Below are positions 51,800-59,574 of a stretch of DNA of 64,000 nt, in pieces. The notes under the pieces were generated by a model that ran no database searches, was not told the DNA's origin, and saw only the letters and a list, made by a program, of their open reading frames with translations. Origin of the DNA: an uncultured Bacteroidales bacterium (GTDB lineage Bacteria; Bacteroidota; Bacteroidia; Bacteroidales; Paludibacteraceae); assembly GCA_937891975.1 (NCBI GenBank), contig CALAUA010000014.1, positions 186,001 to 250,000 on the forward strand, given 5' to 3'. The stretch's first letter is position 1; the number at the start of each line of letters is the position of its first letter. A program made the translations under genes and the position numbers.

Positions 51800-52486
51800 A
51801 ATAAGTTTTTCTACGAGTTCGGGAACACCGACGGAGGCGTTTTTCTGGATATGGTGGGCGCGGTGGCGGTAAATGCCGAGTTCGGGAGTGTTGGGGTCAA
51901 TCACATAGATCTCTGCTGAAGAGGGCGCATATTGCAACAAGGATGCTGCGGGATAGACATTGAGCGATGTGCCCACCACGATAAGGATATCTGCCTGACT
52001 GGCTACCTCACAAGCCAAAGGGAAATAAGGCACTCCTTCTCCAAAGAAGACTACATAAGGGCGCAGTAGCGAGCCATCAGGATGGCGGTCGCCATAATGC
52101 TGCTCCCAACCGTCTAAGTCGATGGTTGCCAGTTCATTGGTTTCAGAACGCAGTTTGGTCAGTTCGCCATGCAGATGAATAACATCGTGGCTACCTGCAC
52201 GTTCGTGTAGGTTATCGATGTTTTGGGTGATGACTTGGGTGTTAGGAATGGTCTCTTGCAGGCGTGCAATGGCATAATGTGCAGTATTGGGTTGAGCTGC
52301 AAGGGCTTCGCGACGGCGCATGTTGTAGAACTCAACGCAGAGCTGAGGGTTATTGAGCCATGCTTCATGGGTGCACACATCCTCTATGCGGTAGCGGTCC
52401 CACATACCATCAGAGCCACGAAAAGTGCCTAATCCGCTCTCAGCGGATACGCCTGCTCCAGTAAAAACAACGATTTTCTTAGTCAT
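51776..52486 (-). CDS. Sir2-family NAD-dependent protein deacylase
   Basis: 236 residues from ATG 52486 (MTKKIVVFTGAGVSAESGLGTFRG). NAD-binding GAGVSAESGLGTFRG, TQNIDNLHERAG, catalytic His in HLHGEL, and VVGTSLNVYPAA are all present. The two Cys pairs of the zinc site are absent (after HGEL comes TKLRSETNE), as in several Bacteroidetes sirtuins. It removes acyl groups from lysines using NAD. It begins 12 bp after the maf stop. Confidence 0.94.
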   Translation of the reverse strand: MTKKIVVFTGAGVSAESGLGTFRGSDGMWDRYRIEDVCTHEAWLNNPQLCVEFYNMRRREALAAQPNTAHYAIARLQETIPNTQVITQNIDNLHERAGSHDVIHLHGELTKLRSETNELATIDLDGWEQHYGDRHPDGSLLRPYVVFFGEGVPYFPLACEVASQADILIVVGTSLNVYPAASLLQYAPSSAEIYVIDPNTPELGIYRHRAHHIQKNASVGVPELVEKLISAYFCPV

Positions 52487-52497
52487 AAAGTGATAAA

Positions 52498-53121
52498 CTA
52501 CAGAACAGATAACTCCTGGAGGGTGGCATAGACACGAGAGATGGGGAAACCCATGACATTGAAATAGGAGCCCTCCATTTTTGTAACTCCCATATAACCT
52601 ATCCACTCTTGTACGCCATAAGCGCCCGCTTTGTCTAGTGGGCGATATTTGCTGACATAATAGTCAATTTCCTCCTCAGAAAGGGTCTTGAATGTGACTT
52701 TGGTGCAATCGACGAAGGAGTGGTGTAGTGTGGTATAGGGTTGTGTAGCGTGATTTAGAGTGGTGTCTAACCACGTGAAGCAGACTGCGGTATAGACCTC
52801 GTGGGTTTGTCCGCTTAGGCGCGATAGCATAAGTTTGGCATCCGCTTCATCTTGCGGTTTGCCCAGCATCTCGCCATTGAGCCAAACAATCGTATCAGAA
52901 GTAATCAAGAGATCGTTCTCCTTGAGAAAACTCGCATATGCATGCGCTTTCGCACGCGAAATATATAGAGGTATATCGCCCGCCTGCAGGTCGGCAGGAT
53001 ATGACTCATCGGCATCAATAGTGACACAAGTGAAAGGGATATCCAGCCCCGCCATCAACTCGCGACGACGAGGGCTCTGAGAGCCAAGGATGATGTTGCG
53101 TGGTGTAGAATGGTGTAGCAT
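52498..53121 (-). CDS. maf: Maf-family nucleotide pyrophosphatase
   Basis: 207 residues. It hydrolyses dTTP/UTP or modified nucleotides. IILGSQSPRRRELMAGL is the N-terminal signature, followed by ITSDTIVWLNGEMLGKP and DKAGAYGVQEWIGYMGVTKMEGSYFNVMGFP. Between the HEVYTAVCF and VDCTKVTF strands there is an unusual 19-residue segment (about 120-138) encoded by four units of a 10-bp repeat; family members usually have a shorter loop here. The first seven codons and the leader also lie in such a repeat. The protein should still fold since the insert is in a loop. Confidence 0.95.
   Translation of the reverse strand: MLHHSTPRNIILGSQSPRRRELMAGLDIPFTCVTIDADESYPADLQAGDIPLYISRAKAHAYASFLKENDLLITSDTIVWLNGEMLGKPQDEADAKLMLSRLSGQTHEVYTAVCFTWLDTTLNHATQPYTTLHHSFVDCTKVTFKTLSEEEIDYYVSKYRPLDKAGAYGVQEWIGYMGVTKMEGSYFNVMGFPISRVYATLQELSVL
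52722..52771. repeat. 10-bp tandem repeat (GGTGTAGTAT family) inside maf
   Basis: GGTGTAGTGT, GGTATAGGGT, TGTGTAGCGT, GATTTAGAGT, GGTGTCTAAC. Translated on the minus strand as Thr/His-rich sequence (TTLNHATQPYTTLHH). Confidence 0.8.
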
Positions 53122-53153
53122 TGTGTAGTGTGGTGCAGTATTGAGTAGAGTGG
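53102..53153. repeat. 10-bp tandem repeat (GGTGTAGTAT family) between UbiA and maf
   Basis: GGTGTAGAAT, GGTGTAGCAT, TGTGTAGTGT, GGTGCAGTAT, TGAGTAGAGT. It covers the whole gap between the UbiA stop and the maf start and runs into the maf N-terminus. Confidence 0.8.
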
Positions 53154-54125
53154 TTAGATATTGGTGGCAATGACATAGGAGAAGAGGACACCCATGAACA
53201 TCACGAACTTGAGGACTTGTTGCACCGTGCGGAACTCACGAGGGGACTTGGCGAACCACAGAAGCACCAAGACACACACCAATGGTACCATCAGTCCGAA
53301 CACCAGATAGCGGTAAGTGAAGGTGTTCCAAGCAGCAGGAAAAGGCAATACCGCCCAACCAATATAAGCAATCAACGCCATGATACCTACCACCAAAGCA
53401 GTGACGATAATCTTGGTCCACTTTTCACCCCAAACAATAGGTAGCGTGCGACACTCCATCTCACGGTCGCCTTCGATATCCTCGATATCTTTGACCATCT
53501 CACGGGCTAAAGTCATCAAGAAAGCAAATTCCGCAAAACCACTGAGCCAAATATACAATTCGCCCACGATAGGAGTGTAAGCTAGCGTTTCGCCATAGAG
53601 GTGACGAAGGTGGTCGGCATTCACGATAGCCACCAGCAATGGTACGATAGCCGATACAAAAGCCACTACCAAGTTGCCGACTAAGAACATACGCTTGTAG
53701 CTAGCCGAATAGAACCACAACAGTCCAGGAATGACGATATAGATAAAGAGCAGCGTCCAACTGCGTGCCCACCACGATACGACTCCGCCGCAGACAATGC
53801 CTACAGCAGTAAGCACCTGGAACATGAGCATAGCCGCATCGCGAGAGATGACGCGAGTGACAATCAAGTCGTCGGGACGATTGATACGGTCGATCTTGAC
53901 ATCGAAATAGTCATTGATTACATATCCCCCCGCAGCAATACATACTACGCTGAGAATCAACAATGTGAGTATCCACCAAGGCATCTGCTCGGAGAATAGC
54001 GCACGCTGCAATAGCGGCGTTGCCACCCAATACTCCATCACAAAGAGCAAGATTGCCAAAAAGCCCAGATTGCCCACACGGAGCAATCTGAAATAGGGTT
54101 TGATGATTTCTGCTAAGCGTTTCAT
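53154..54125 (-). CDS. UbiA-family prenyltransferase (GGGP synthase-like)
   Basis: 323 residues, eight to nine transmembrane helices. The two Asp-rich motifs are present: NDYFDVKIDRINRPD (about 67-81) and DIEDIEGDREMECRTLP (about 189-205). The family member in Bacteroidales is usually listed as geranylgeranylglycerol-phosphate geranylgeranyltransferase, but menaquinone or other prenylation is possible. Followed by maf across a 10-bp repeat; probably one transcript UbiA-maf-sir2. Confidence 0.92.
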   Translation of the reverse strand: MKRLAEIIKPYFRLLRVGNLGFLAILLFVMEYWVATPLLQRALFSEQMPWWILTLLILSVVCIAAGGYVINDYFDVKIDRINRPDDLIVTRVISRDAAMLMFQVLTAVGIVCGGVVSWWARSWTLLFIYIVIPGLLWFYSASYKRMFLVGNLVVAFVSAIVPLLVAIVNADHLRHLYGETLAYTPIVGELYIWLSGFAEFAFLMTLAREMVKDIEDIEGDREMECRTLPIVWGEKWTKIIVTALVVGIMALIAYIGWAVLPFPAAWNTFTYRYLVFGLMVPLVCVLVLLWFAKSPREFRTVQQVLKFVMFMGVLFSYVIATNI

Positions 54126-54126
54126 T

Positions 54127-54166
54127 GGTTAGTGTATGGTGTAAAGTGTACGGTGTAAAGGCTAGG
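54127..54166. repeat. 7-bp tandem repeat (GTGTAAA family)
   Basis: GTGTATG, GTGTAAA, GTGTACG, GTGTAAA, GGCTAGG, right before the UbiA start. Third site of this family. Confidence 0.7.
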
Positions 54167-54217
54167 CGGTGAAGCCACATATCCCGTACCTATAAACCTT
54201 TGCACTTTAAACTACAA

Positions 54218-55855
54218 TTAACTTTTAATCTTTAGTATCACTCCTTTCCAAGCTGGGAGCGACAAGCATACTGGGGTATGCGCATTGAATGGGAAACGAT
54301 ACTCTTCGCCTGTGAGCAGGTCTTTGGCTTTGGCTTCTGCTTGTGCTTCGAGTTGCAAATGCTCGAATGCCTCCTGAGGGATACGCACCTGCATATCCAC
54401 TTGGCGGTCATCGAAGTTCAAGATTACCAATAGGGTCTGCTTCTTATACTTGCGGATATAGGCAAACTGCTCGTGCTTGTTGAAGCCCTCGGTTTGGGCA
54501 TAAGTGAGGTCAAACATATCGCCCTGCGTAATTGCTTTTTCGCTGCGGGCTACGCGCAAGAGTTGGCGATAGAACTGGCGCAGATTCTTCTGCTCGTCGT
54601 CGAGATGAGCCCCATCGAACTTGCCATGATTAGCCCATGCTTGCAGGGACTTCACGCCCCAATAGTCGAAGATAGTAGTACGACCATCCATACCCGAGAA
54701 GCCCTCGGCGTCCATACCTTTCTCGCCGAGCTCTTGTCCAGCATACACCATCACAGGGTTAGTACCCAAGGTAGCAGCCACTATCATAGCAGGTTCAGCA
54801 CACATGCCTCGTCCGCAGAAGAAGCCACTGGCGATGCGCTGCTCGTCGTGGTTCTCCAAGAAATAGAGCATACGGTCACGGATATCATCCACCTTCTGCC
54901 ATTGGAGAGTGATACCCTCGGCAGGCCAGTTCTTGCTAGTCACACCACGCAGGTAGTCGTACATACCTACTTTGTCGTAGAGGTAGTCGAATCCTGCTGC
55001 GAGGTAATCGCGGTAGAGAGTAGGATTATATACTTCGGCAATGAAAAGAATATTGGGATATTCCTTTTTCACTTGTTCAATCGCCCATGTCCAGAACTCC
55101 ACAGGTACCATCTCTGCCATATCGCAGCGGAAGCCATCGACCTGCTTGCTTGCCCAGAAGAGCAAGATATGCAGCATCTTGTGCCAAGTGTCAGGAATAG
55201 GGTCAAACTGTTTTTCTCCGCCACCTTGGTAGAAGACGCCATAGTTGAGTTTGACAGTCTCGTACCAGTCGTTGACCGATGGGTTAGCCGAGAAGCAATC
55301 GTTGCCCGTAGCACGAGCTGGGTACTCCTCGTAGTCCTGGATATCGAACTGAGGTGCGAACTTCTGACCTGGTATATAGTAGAAGTTGTTGAGCGGAGAG
55401 AATTCCCATTCGGGATTATCATTTGCGCCCAGAGCTTCTACGCCACGAGGTTGAGCGGTGGAATGGTATTCGCGTGCCACATGGTTGGGTACAAAGTCGA
55501 TGATGACGTCCATACCCGCTTTGTGGGTGCGCTCAACCAAGTCGGTAAACTCCTTCATACGACGACGTTTATCCTCGCACAAGTCGGGATGTACATCGTA
55601 GTAATCGGTGATGGCATATGGACTACCAGCCAGCCCCTTGACAATACTAGGGGTGTTGTACATGGCAGTGGCATGGCGTATGATACCTGTGTACCACACA
55701 TGGGTGGCACCCAGATTGTGAATGGCGTTCAACGCCTTGGTTGTGATCGCATTCAGCGTACCGCAACCGTTCTCTTGCATGCTACCTCTATGACGACGCG
55801 TTTCGTTGTAGTTAGTAAATGTGCGGGGTAGCAACTGATAAATGATAGGTTTCAA
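54218..55855 (-). CDS. GH13 alpha-amylase family protein
   Basis: 545 residues if started at the TTG at 55855 (LKPIIYQLLPRTFTN); the frame opens at an upstream TTG (55891) and contains no ATG before the first conserved strand. GH13 regions: I DVIIDFVPNHVA, II GFRCDMAEMVP with the nucleophile Asp, III LFIAEVYN with the acid/base Glu, IV LENHDEQRI. No signal peptide, so it is an intracellular glucanase acting on glycogen or maltodextrins, complementary to malQ. Its 5' end lies in a 7-bp repeat, and the true start needs checking. Confidence 0.88.
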   Translation of the reverse strand: MKPIIYQLLPRTFTNYNETRRHRGSMQENGCGTLNAITTKALNAIHNLGATHVWYTGIIRHATAMYNTPSIVKGLAGSPYAITDYYDVHPDLCEDKRRRMKEFTDLVERTHKAGMDVIIDFVPNHVAREYHSTAQPRGVEALGANDNPEWEFSPLNNFYYIPGQKFAPQFDIQDYEEYPARATGNDCFSANPSVNDWYETVKLNYGVFYQGGGEKQFDPIPDTWHKMLHILLFWASKQVDGFRCDMAEMVPVEFWTWAIEQVKKEYPNILFIAEVYNPTLYRDYLAAGFDYLYDKVGMYDYLRGVTSKNWPAEGITLQWQKVDDIRDRMLYFLENHDEQRIASGFFCGRGMCAEPAMIVAATLGTNPVMVYAGQELGEKGMDAEGFSGMDGRTTIFDYWGVKSLQAWANHGKFDGAHLDDEQKNLRQFYRQLLRVARSEKAITQGDMFDLTYAQTEGFNKHEQFAYIRKYKKQTLLVILNFDDRQVDMQVRIPQEAFEHLQLEAQAEAKAKDLLTGEEYRFPFNAHTPVCLSLPAWKGVILKIKS

Positions 55856-55871
55856 GGTTCTTAATTTTTTG

Positions 55872-55937
55872 AGGCAGGATTCAAGAACCAAGAGTCAAGA
55901 CTGGTTTGTCCTTGTTCTTGGTTCCTGATTCTTGGTT
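55872..55937. repeat. 7-bp tandem repeat (AAGGAAC family), both orientations
   Basis: AGGATTC, AAGAACC, AAGAGTC, AAGACTG on the plus strand, then the reverse complement type (GTTCTTGGTTC, GATTCTTGGTTC). The two halves could form an imperfect hairpin. It fills the gap between ackA and the amylase gene. Confidence 0.6.
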
Positions 55938-55956
55938 CAACAATAGTTTCTTAATC

Positions 55957-57147
55957 TTAAATCAATGCTTGGGTGTCGGAAGCAATCATCCACTCTTCAT
56001 CGGTAGGGATGACACAAACGGTCACCTTGCTATTAGGAGCAGACAGGATAGCTTCTTCACCGCGTACTGCATTCTTGCTTTCATCAAATTCTATGCCAAG
56101 ATAGGTCAAGCCCTTGATAATTTCACCACGTATATAAGCATCGTTTTCGCCGATACCGCCTGTGAACACCAGCACATCTACGCCATTCATAGCCGCAGCG
56201 TAGGCACCGATGTATTTCTTCACGCGGTAGATGAACATGCGACGAGCTAAGTCAGCACGTTGGTTGCCCTCTTTGATAGCCGCATCAATATCACGCGCAT
56301 CGCTGGAGATACCGCTGACGCCCATCAAGCCAGATTTCTTGTTCATGAGGTTGGAGAAGTCGGCTGTAGAGAGATTTTCCTTCTCCATGATATAGGTAGC
56401 AGCGCCGAGGTCCATGTCGCCTGCGCGAGTACCCATCATCAAGCCCTCGAGTGGAGTTAAGCCCATAGAGGTGTCCACAGACTGGCCATTCAGCACAGCC
56501 GTACAACTACCACCGTTGCCAATGTGCGCAGTGATGACCTTAGTTTGCTTTGGATCCACACCTAAATACTCGCATACGCGTGCGGATACATAGCGGTGGG
56601 AGGTACCGTGGAAACCATAACGACGGATGGCATACTTTTCGTACAACTCATATGGAATAGCATACATATATGCCTCATCTGGCATGGTTTGGTGGAATGC
56701 AGTATCAAATACAGCTACTTGTGGTACACCAGGCAATGCTGTCTCAATAGCTTCAATACCCTTGAGGTTGGCTGGGTTGTGCAATGGAGCGAGCTCTACG
56801 CACTTGACAATCATCTCCTTTACCTCTGGGGTAATAAGTACAGACTTGTTGAACTTCTCGCCGCCATGCACCACGCGATGACCAACGGCTTGTATCTCTT
56901 CCAAAGAAGCGATGCAACCAATCTTCTCATCAACCAGACTATTCAAAATCAATTGAATACCTACAGTATGCTCTGGCATTGGTTGTTCGATTTTCACTTT
57001 CTCGCCATTTGCCAATTTGATTTGCAAGAAAGCATCAGGCAAACCGATTTTTTCTACTCCACCCGATACCATAACTGCATGGGTGTCCATATCAAAAAGT
57101 TTGTACTTAATACTGCTACTACCACAGTTTAATACTAAGATTTTCAT
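55957..57147 (-). CDS. ackA: Acetate kinase
   Basis: 396 residues. It makes acetate and ATP from acetyl phosphate. NCGSSSIKYKLF at the N-terminus, GHRVVHGG, GFHGTSHRYV, HIGNGGS and the C-terminal FTGGIGENDAYIRG are the acetate-kinase signatures. It starts 35 bp after the pta stop and is co-transcribed with it as the main acetate-forming ATP step of fermentation. Confidence 0.98.
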   Translation of the reverse strand: MKILVLNCGSSSIKYKLFDMDTHAVMVSGGVEKIGLPDAFLQIKLANGEKVKIEQPMPEHTVGIQLILNSLVDEKIGCIASLEEIQAVGHRVVHGGEKFNKSVLITPEVKEMIVKCVELAPLHNPANLKGIEAIETALPGVPQVAVFDTAFHQTMPDEAYMYAIPYELYEKYAIRRYGFHGTSHRYVSARVCEYLGVDPKQTKVITAHIGNGGSCTAVLNGQSVDTSMGLTPLEGLMMGTRAGDMDLGAATYIMEKENLSTADFSNLMNKKSGLMGVSGISSDARDIDAAIKEGNQRADLARRMFIYRVKKYIGAYAAAMNGVDVLVFTGGIGENDAYIRGEIIKGLTYLGIEFDESKNAVRGEEAILSAPNSKVTVCVIPTDEEWMIASDTQALI

Positions 57148-57182
57148 GTTTACTTATGTGTTTTTAAGGTTAATATTCTCTT

Positions 57183-58196
57183 TTATTTCGCGCCAATGGC
57201 TTGGTTGGCGGTGATGATGACCATTTGCACGATGTCTTGCACTTTGCAGCCACGGCTAAGGTCATTGACTGGTGCAGCAATACCTTGCAAGATTGGTCCT
57301 ACAGCATCTGCGCCAGAGAAGCGTTCTACTAGTTTGTAACCGATATTACCTGCTTGCAAGTCAGGAAAAACAAGCACATTGGCCTTGCCTGCTACTGGCG
57401 AACCTGGGGCTTTTTGTGCACCTACGCTCTCCACGAGCGCTGCATCCAATTGCAGTTCACCATCCAACGCCAAGTCTGGTGCCATCTCGTGTGCAATGCG
57501 AGTAGCTTCGGTCACCTTGTCCACCAGTTCGTGCTTTGCACTACCCTTACTGGAGAAGCTGAGCATCGCTACGTGTGGCTCAATGCCTCCGAGTGCCTTG
57601 GCAGTCTCGGCTGTGGTCACAGCAATCTCAGCCAACTCTTGTGCAGAAGGACATGGGTTCACTGCGCAGTCAGCAAACACGAGGAAACCATTTTCGCCTA
57701 AGTGCTTGGCAGGAGTGAACATAAGGAACGCCCCCGATACGATATGTACGCCTGGGCGAGTTTTCAAGATTTGGAAAGCTGGGCGGATAGTATCTGCGGT
57801 AGTACCACGAGCACCAGCGAGTTCGCCGTCAGCATCGCCATTCTTAATCATCAAGCAGCCCAAATAGAGAGGGTCTTTCACCTTTTCAGTAGCTTGCTCA
57901 AGGGTCATACCTTTGGCTTTGCGAAGCTCAAAGAGCAGATTGGCATACTCTGGCATTTTAGGGTCAGTAAGTGGGTCGAGGATAGTTAGGTTTTCGCTTT
58001 TTAATACATGCTCGTATCCCTTTTCTTCCGCCATTTGGTTAATGACGGATGGGTCGCCAATCAAGATGAGATTGGCAATTTTGTCACGAAGGATAATATT
58101 TGCTGCCTCTAATGTGCGAGGTTCGTCGCCCTCAGGTAGCACGATGCGCTGCGGATTAGCTTGCGCGCGCTCAAGCATTTGCTGTAAAATTTCCAT
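57183..58196 (-). CDS. pta: Phosphate acetyltransferase
   Basis: 337 residues, the short form without the N-terminal regulatory domain of E. coli Pta. It converts acetyl-CoA and phosphate to acetyl phosphate. RIVLPEGDEPRTLEAA, DPLYLGCLMIKNGDADGELAGA and PGSPVAGKANVLVFPDLQAGNIGYKL are typical. Two -7-type boxes precede it. Confidence 0.97.
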   Translation of the reverse strand: MEILQQMLERAQANPQRIVLPEGDEPRTLEAANIILRDKIANLILIGDPSVINQMAEEKGYEHVLKSENLTILDPLTDPKMPEYANLLFELRKAKGMTLEQATEKVKDPLYLGCLMIKNGDADGELAGARGTTADTIRPAFQILKTRPGVHIVSGAFLMFTPAKHLGENGFLVFADCAVNPCPSAQELAEIAVTTAETAKALGGIEPHVAMLSFSSKGSAKHELVDKVTEATRIAHEMAPDLALDGELQLDAALVESVGAQKAPGSPVAGKANVLVFPDLQAGNIGYKLVERFSGADAVGPILQGIAAPVNDLSRGCKVQDIVQMVIITANQAIGAK

Positions 58197-58257
58197 ATCT
58201 TTATTTTATATTATTCGATTATACTCAATTTGTAGGCATAACACCCCAAATAGCCTA

Positions 58258-58265
58258 CAAAGGTA
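58258..58265 (-). promoter_or_regulatory. -7 box TACCTTTG for pta-ackA
   Basis: The minus strand reads TACCTTTGTAGGC, 62 bp before the pta ATG. Confidence 0.65.
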
Positions 58266-58288
58266 CAAAAGAAAAAGCATATTTGCAA

Positions 58289-58296
58289 CAAAAGTA
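58289..58296 (-). promoter_or_regulatory. Second possible -7 box TACTTTTG for pta-ackA
   Basis: The minus strand reads TACTTTTGTTGC, 31 bp behind the first box; it may be a tandem promoter. Confidence 0.45.
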
Positions 58297-58349
58297 CGAA
58301 AAAAAGTACTTTTTTCTACGTTTTTCTTTGTCATTTCAAAAAATAGTTG

Positions 58350-58357
58350 TACCTTTG
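58350..58357 (+). promoter_or_regulatory. -7 box TACCTTTG for tRNA-CAU
   Basis: TACCTTTGCAGCC with TTTG at 58327-58330, 19 bp upstream. The tRNA starts 66 bp downstream. Confidence 0.75.
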
Positions 58358-58422
58358 CAGCCGCATTCCCACAGAGAATGCCGTCTTTCGGTTGTCCTTT
58401 CGACAAGCGAATTCTGACGAGG

Positions 58423-58497
58423 GGTCCTGTAGCTCAGTTGGTTAGTAGCACCTGACTCATAATCAGGGGGTCCTTGGTTCAAGCCCAAGCAGGACCA
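58423..58497 (+). tRNA. tRNA with anticodon CAT (elongator Met or Ile2), 58458-58460
   Basis: 75 nt. Acceptor GGTCCTG with CAGGACC, anticodon stem CTGA/TCAG around CTCATAA, T-arm with GGTTCAAGCCC. No three G-C pairs in the anticodon stem, so it is not the initiator. The D-arm reads GCTCAGTTGGTTAGTAGC, one T more than the usual TTAGAGC, leaving a bulge or mismatch. CCA is not encoded. Confidence 0.93.
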
Positions 58498-58499
58498 CT

Positions 58500-58530
58500 A
58501 AAAATCACTCGAAAACTTCGAGTGATTTTT
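58500..58530. terminator. Perfect terminator between tRNA-CAU and tmRNA
   Basis: A 14-bp arm (58500-58513) pairs with 58517-58530 without mismatch, ending in five T on one side and five A on the other. Confidence 0.8.
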
Positions 58531-58541
58531 GGATAAACAAA

Positions 58542-58930
58542 GGGGATATTTGGTTTTGACAGCAGGTAGAACAGGTATGTAAGCACGCCGAGCATGAACA
58601 CCGCTCGTTAATCGGGTTCGCCATTATAACTGGCAACAATACTGTAGCTCTCGCTGCGTAATCGAAGTATAGTAGATTCGCCTAGTTTCGGCACAAGGTG
58701 CTGAACCGAGACATCGCTCCAAGCCAACGTCCAGAGGCTGAATGGGTTAAGCGGTGCGGAAATATCGGGACTGGTTTTGGTAGGCTGCACTACTAGAATG
58801 AGATGTTAGCAGATAAGGCAATGGTTAGTGGCTTGGGTCTTGCCGTTGCTCGAAAATCAAGGCCAAGATAAGCGTGTAGAAAGCATATTGGTTCCTTGTT
58901 TGGACGCGGGTTCGAATCCCGCTATCTCCA
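58542..58930 (+). ncRNA. ssrA: Transfer-messenger RNA
   Basis: 389 nt. The tRNA-like ends pair as GGGGATA (58542-58548) with TATCTCC (58923-58929), and the T-arm GCGGGTTCGAATCCCGC is near the 3' end. The tag frame runs from 58632 and encodes GNNTVALAA followed by TAA (58659-58661). With the charged Ala this gives the tag AGNNTVALAA, close in length and end to GETNYALAA of Bacteroides. It rescues stalled ribosomes with SmpB. No clear promoter box of its own was found; it may be partly read through from the tRNA promoter. Confidence 0.95.
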
Positions 58931-58956
58931 CAAAAAGCGCGTTAATGCGCTTTTTG
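58931..58956 (+). terminator. Terminator of tmRNA
   Basis: CAAAAAGCGC pairs with GCGCTTTTTG around GTTAAT. Confidence 0.8.
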
Positions 58957-59035
58957 TGTTATTTACAGATGGCGAAAAATACAGTCTATAACAAATAAAA
59001 AGAATTATTTTTTTGCATATATACATTTTTTTTCG

Positions 59036-59043
59036 TAACTTTG
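59036..59043 (+). promoter_or_regulatory. -7 box TAACTTTG for tsaE
   Basis: TAACTTTGCATG with TTTG at 59012-59015, 20 bp upstream; leader of about 12 nt to the ATG at 59062. Confidence 0.7.
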
Positions 59044-59061
59044 CATGAAATTAGGATATTT

Positions 59062-59538
59062 ATGTACCAATATGCAATAAAAAAGAACCCAAAGAAGGGT
59101 ATTTACTTGGTCAATGAGCAGGGTGCGGAAGTGGCTGCGACGGATATTTTGAACAAGTGCGGCGAAGCACGCGTGTTTGCTTTTGACGGGAAGATGGGAG
59201 CAGGCAAGACGACCTTTATCAAGTGCCTATGCGAAGCGATGGGGACAGAAGATGTGGTGAATAGTCCGACGTTTGCGATAGTGAATGTGTATGAGGTTGA
59301 GGCGATGAGGCGAAAAGGCGAAAAGGCGAGAGGTGAGAGGCAAGAGGTATATCACTTTGATTGTTACCGAATTAAGGACTTGAGAGAGGCGATGGATATG
59401 GGTACGGAGGAGTATCTGTATTCGGGAAACTACTGCTTTATTGAGTGGGCAGAGATGATTGAACCACTGCTGCCAGAAGATACGGTTTGGGTGAAAATCG
59501 AAGTGATGGAGAATGGGGAAAGAAAGTTGAGTTTTTAA
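59062..59538 (+). CDS. tsaE: tRNA t6A biosynthesis ATPase TsaE with repeat-encoded insert
   Basis: 158 residues from ATG 59062. Walker A FDGKMGAGKTTFIKCLCEAMG, then VVNSPTFAIVNVYE, YHFDCYRIKDLREAMDMGTEEYLYSG and CFIEWAEMIEPLLPED, all typical of TsaE/YjeE. It works with TsaB and TsaD to make t6A at position 37 of ANN-reading tRNAs. Between NVYE and YHFD family members have about 8 residues; here 19 are found, EAMRRKGEKARGERQ being encoded by an 8-bp repeat. The added loop is basic and the core motifs are unchanged. Confidence 0.95.
   Translation: MYQYAIKKNPKKGIYLVNEQGAEVAATDILNKCGEARVFAFDGKMGAGKTTFIKCLCEAMGTEDVVNSPTFAIVNVYEVEAMRRKGEKARGERQEVYHFDCYRIKDLREAMDMGTEEYLYSGNYCFIEWAEMIEPLLPEDTVWVKIEVMENGERKLSF
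59301..59340. repeat. 8-bp tandem repeat (GGCGAnnA family) inside tsaE
   Basis: GGCGATGA, GGCGAAAA, GGCGAAAA, GGCGAGAG, GTGAGAGG. Translated as EAMRRKGEKARGERQ. Confidence 0.8.
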
Positions 59539-59574
59539 TTTGAAACAACGAATCGAATAACTTTATAATCAACA

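Noticed and set aside
54473..55831. Long plus-strand open frame (452 codons) opposite the amylase gene
   Set aside because: Antisense shadow of a clear GH13 gene; no recognisable domain.
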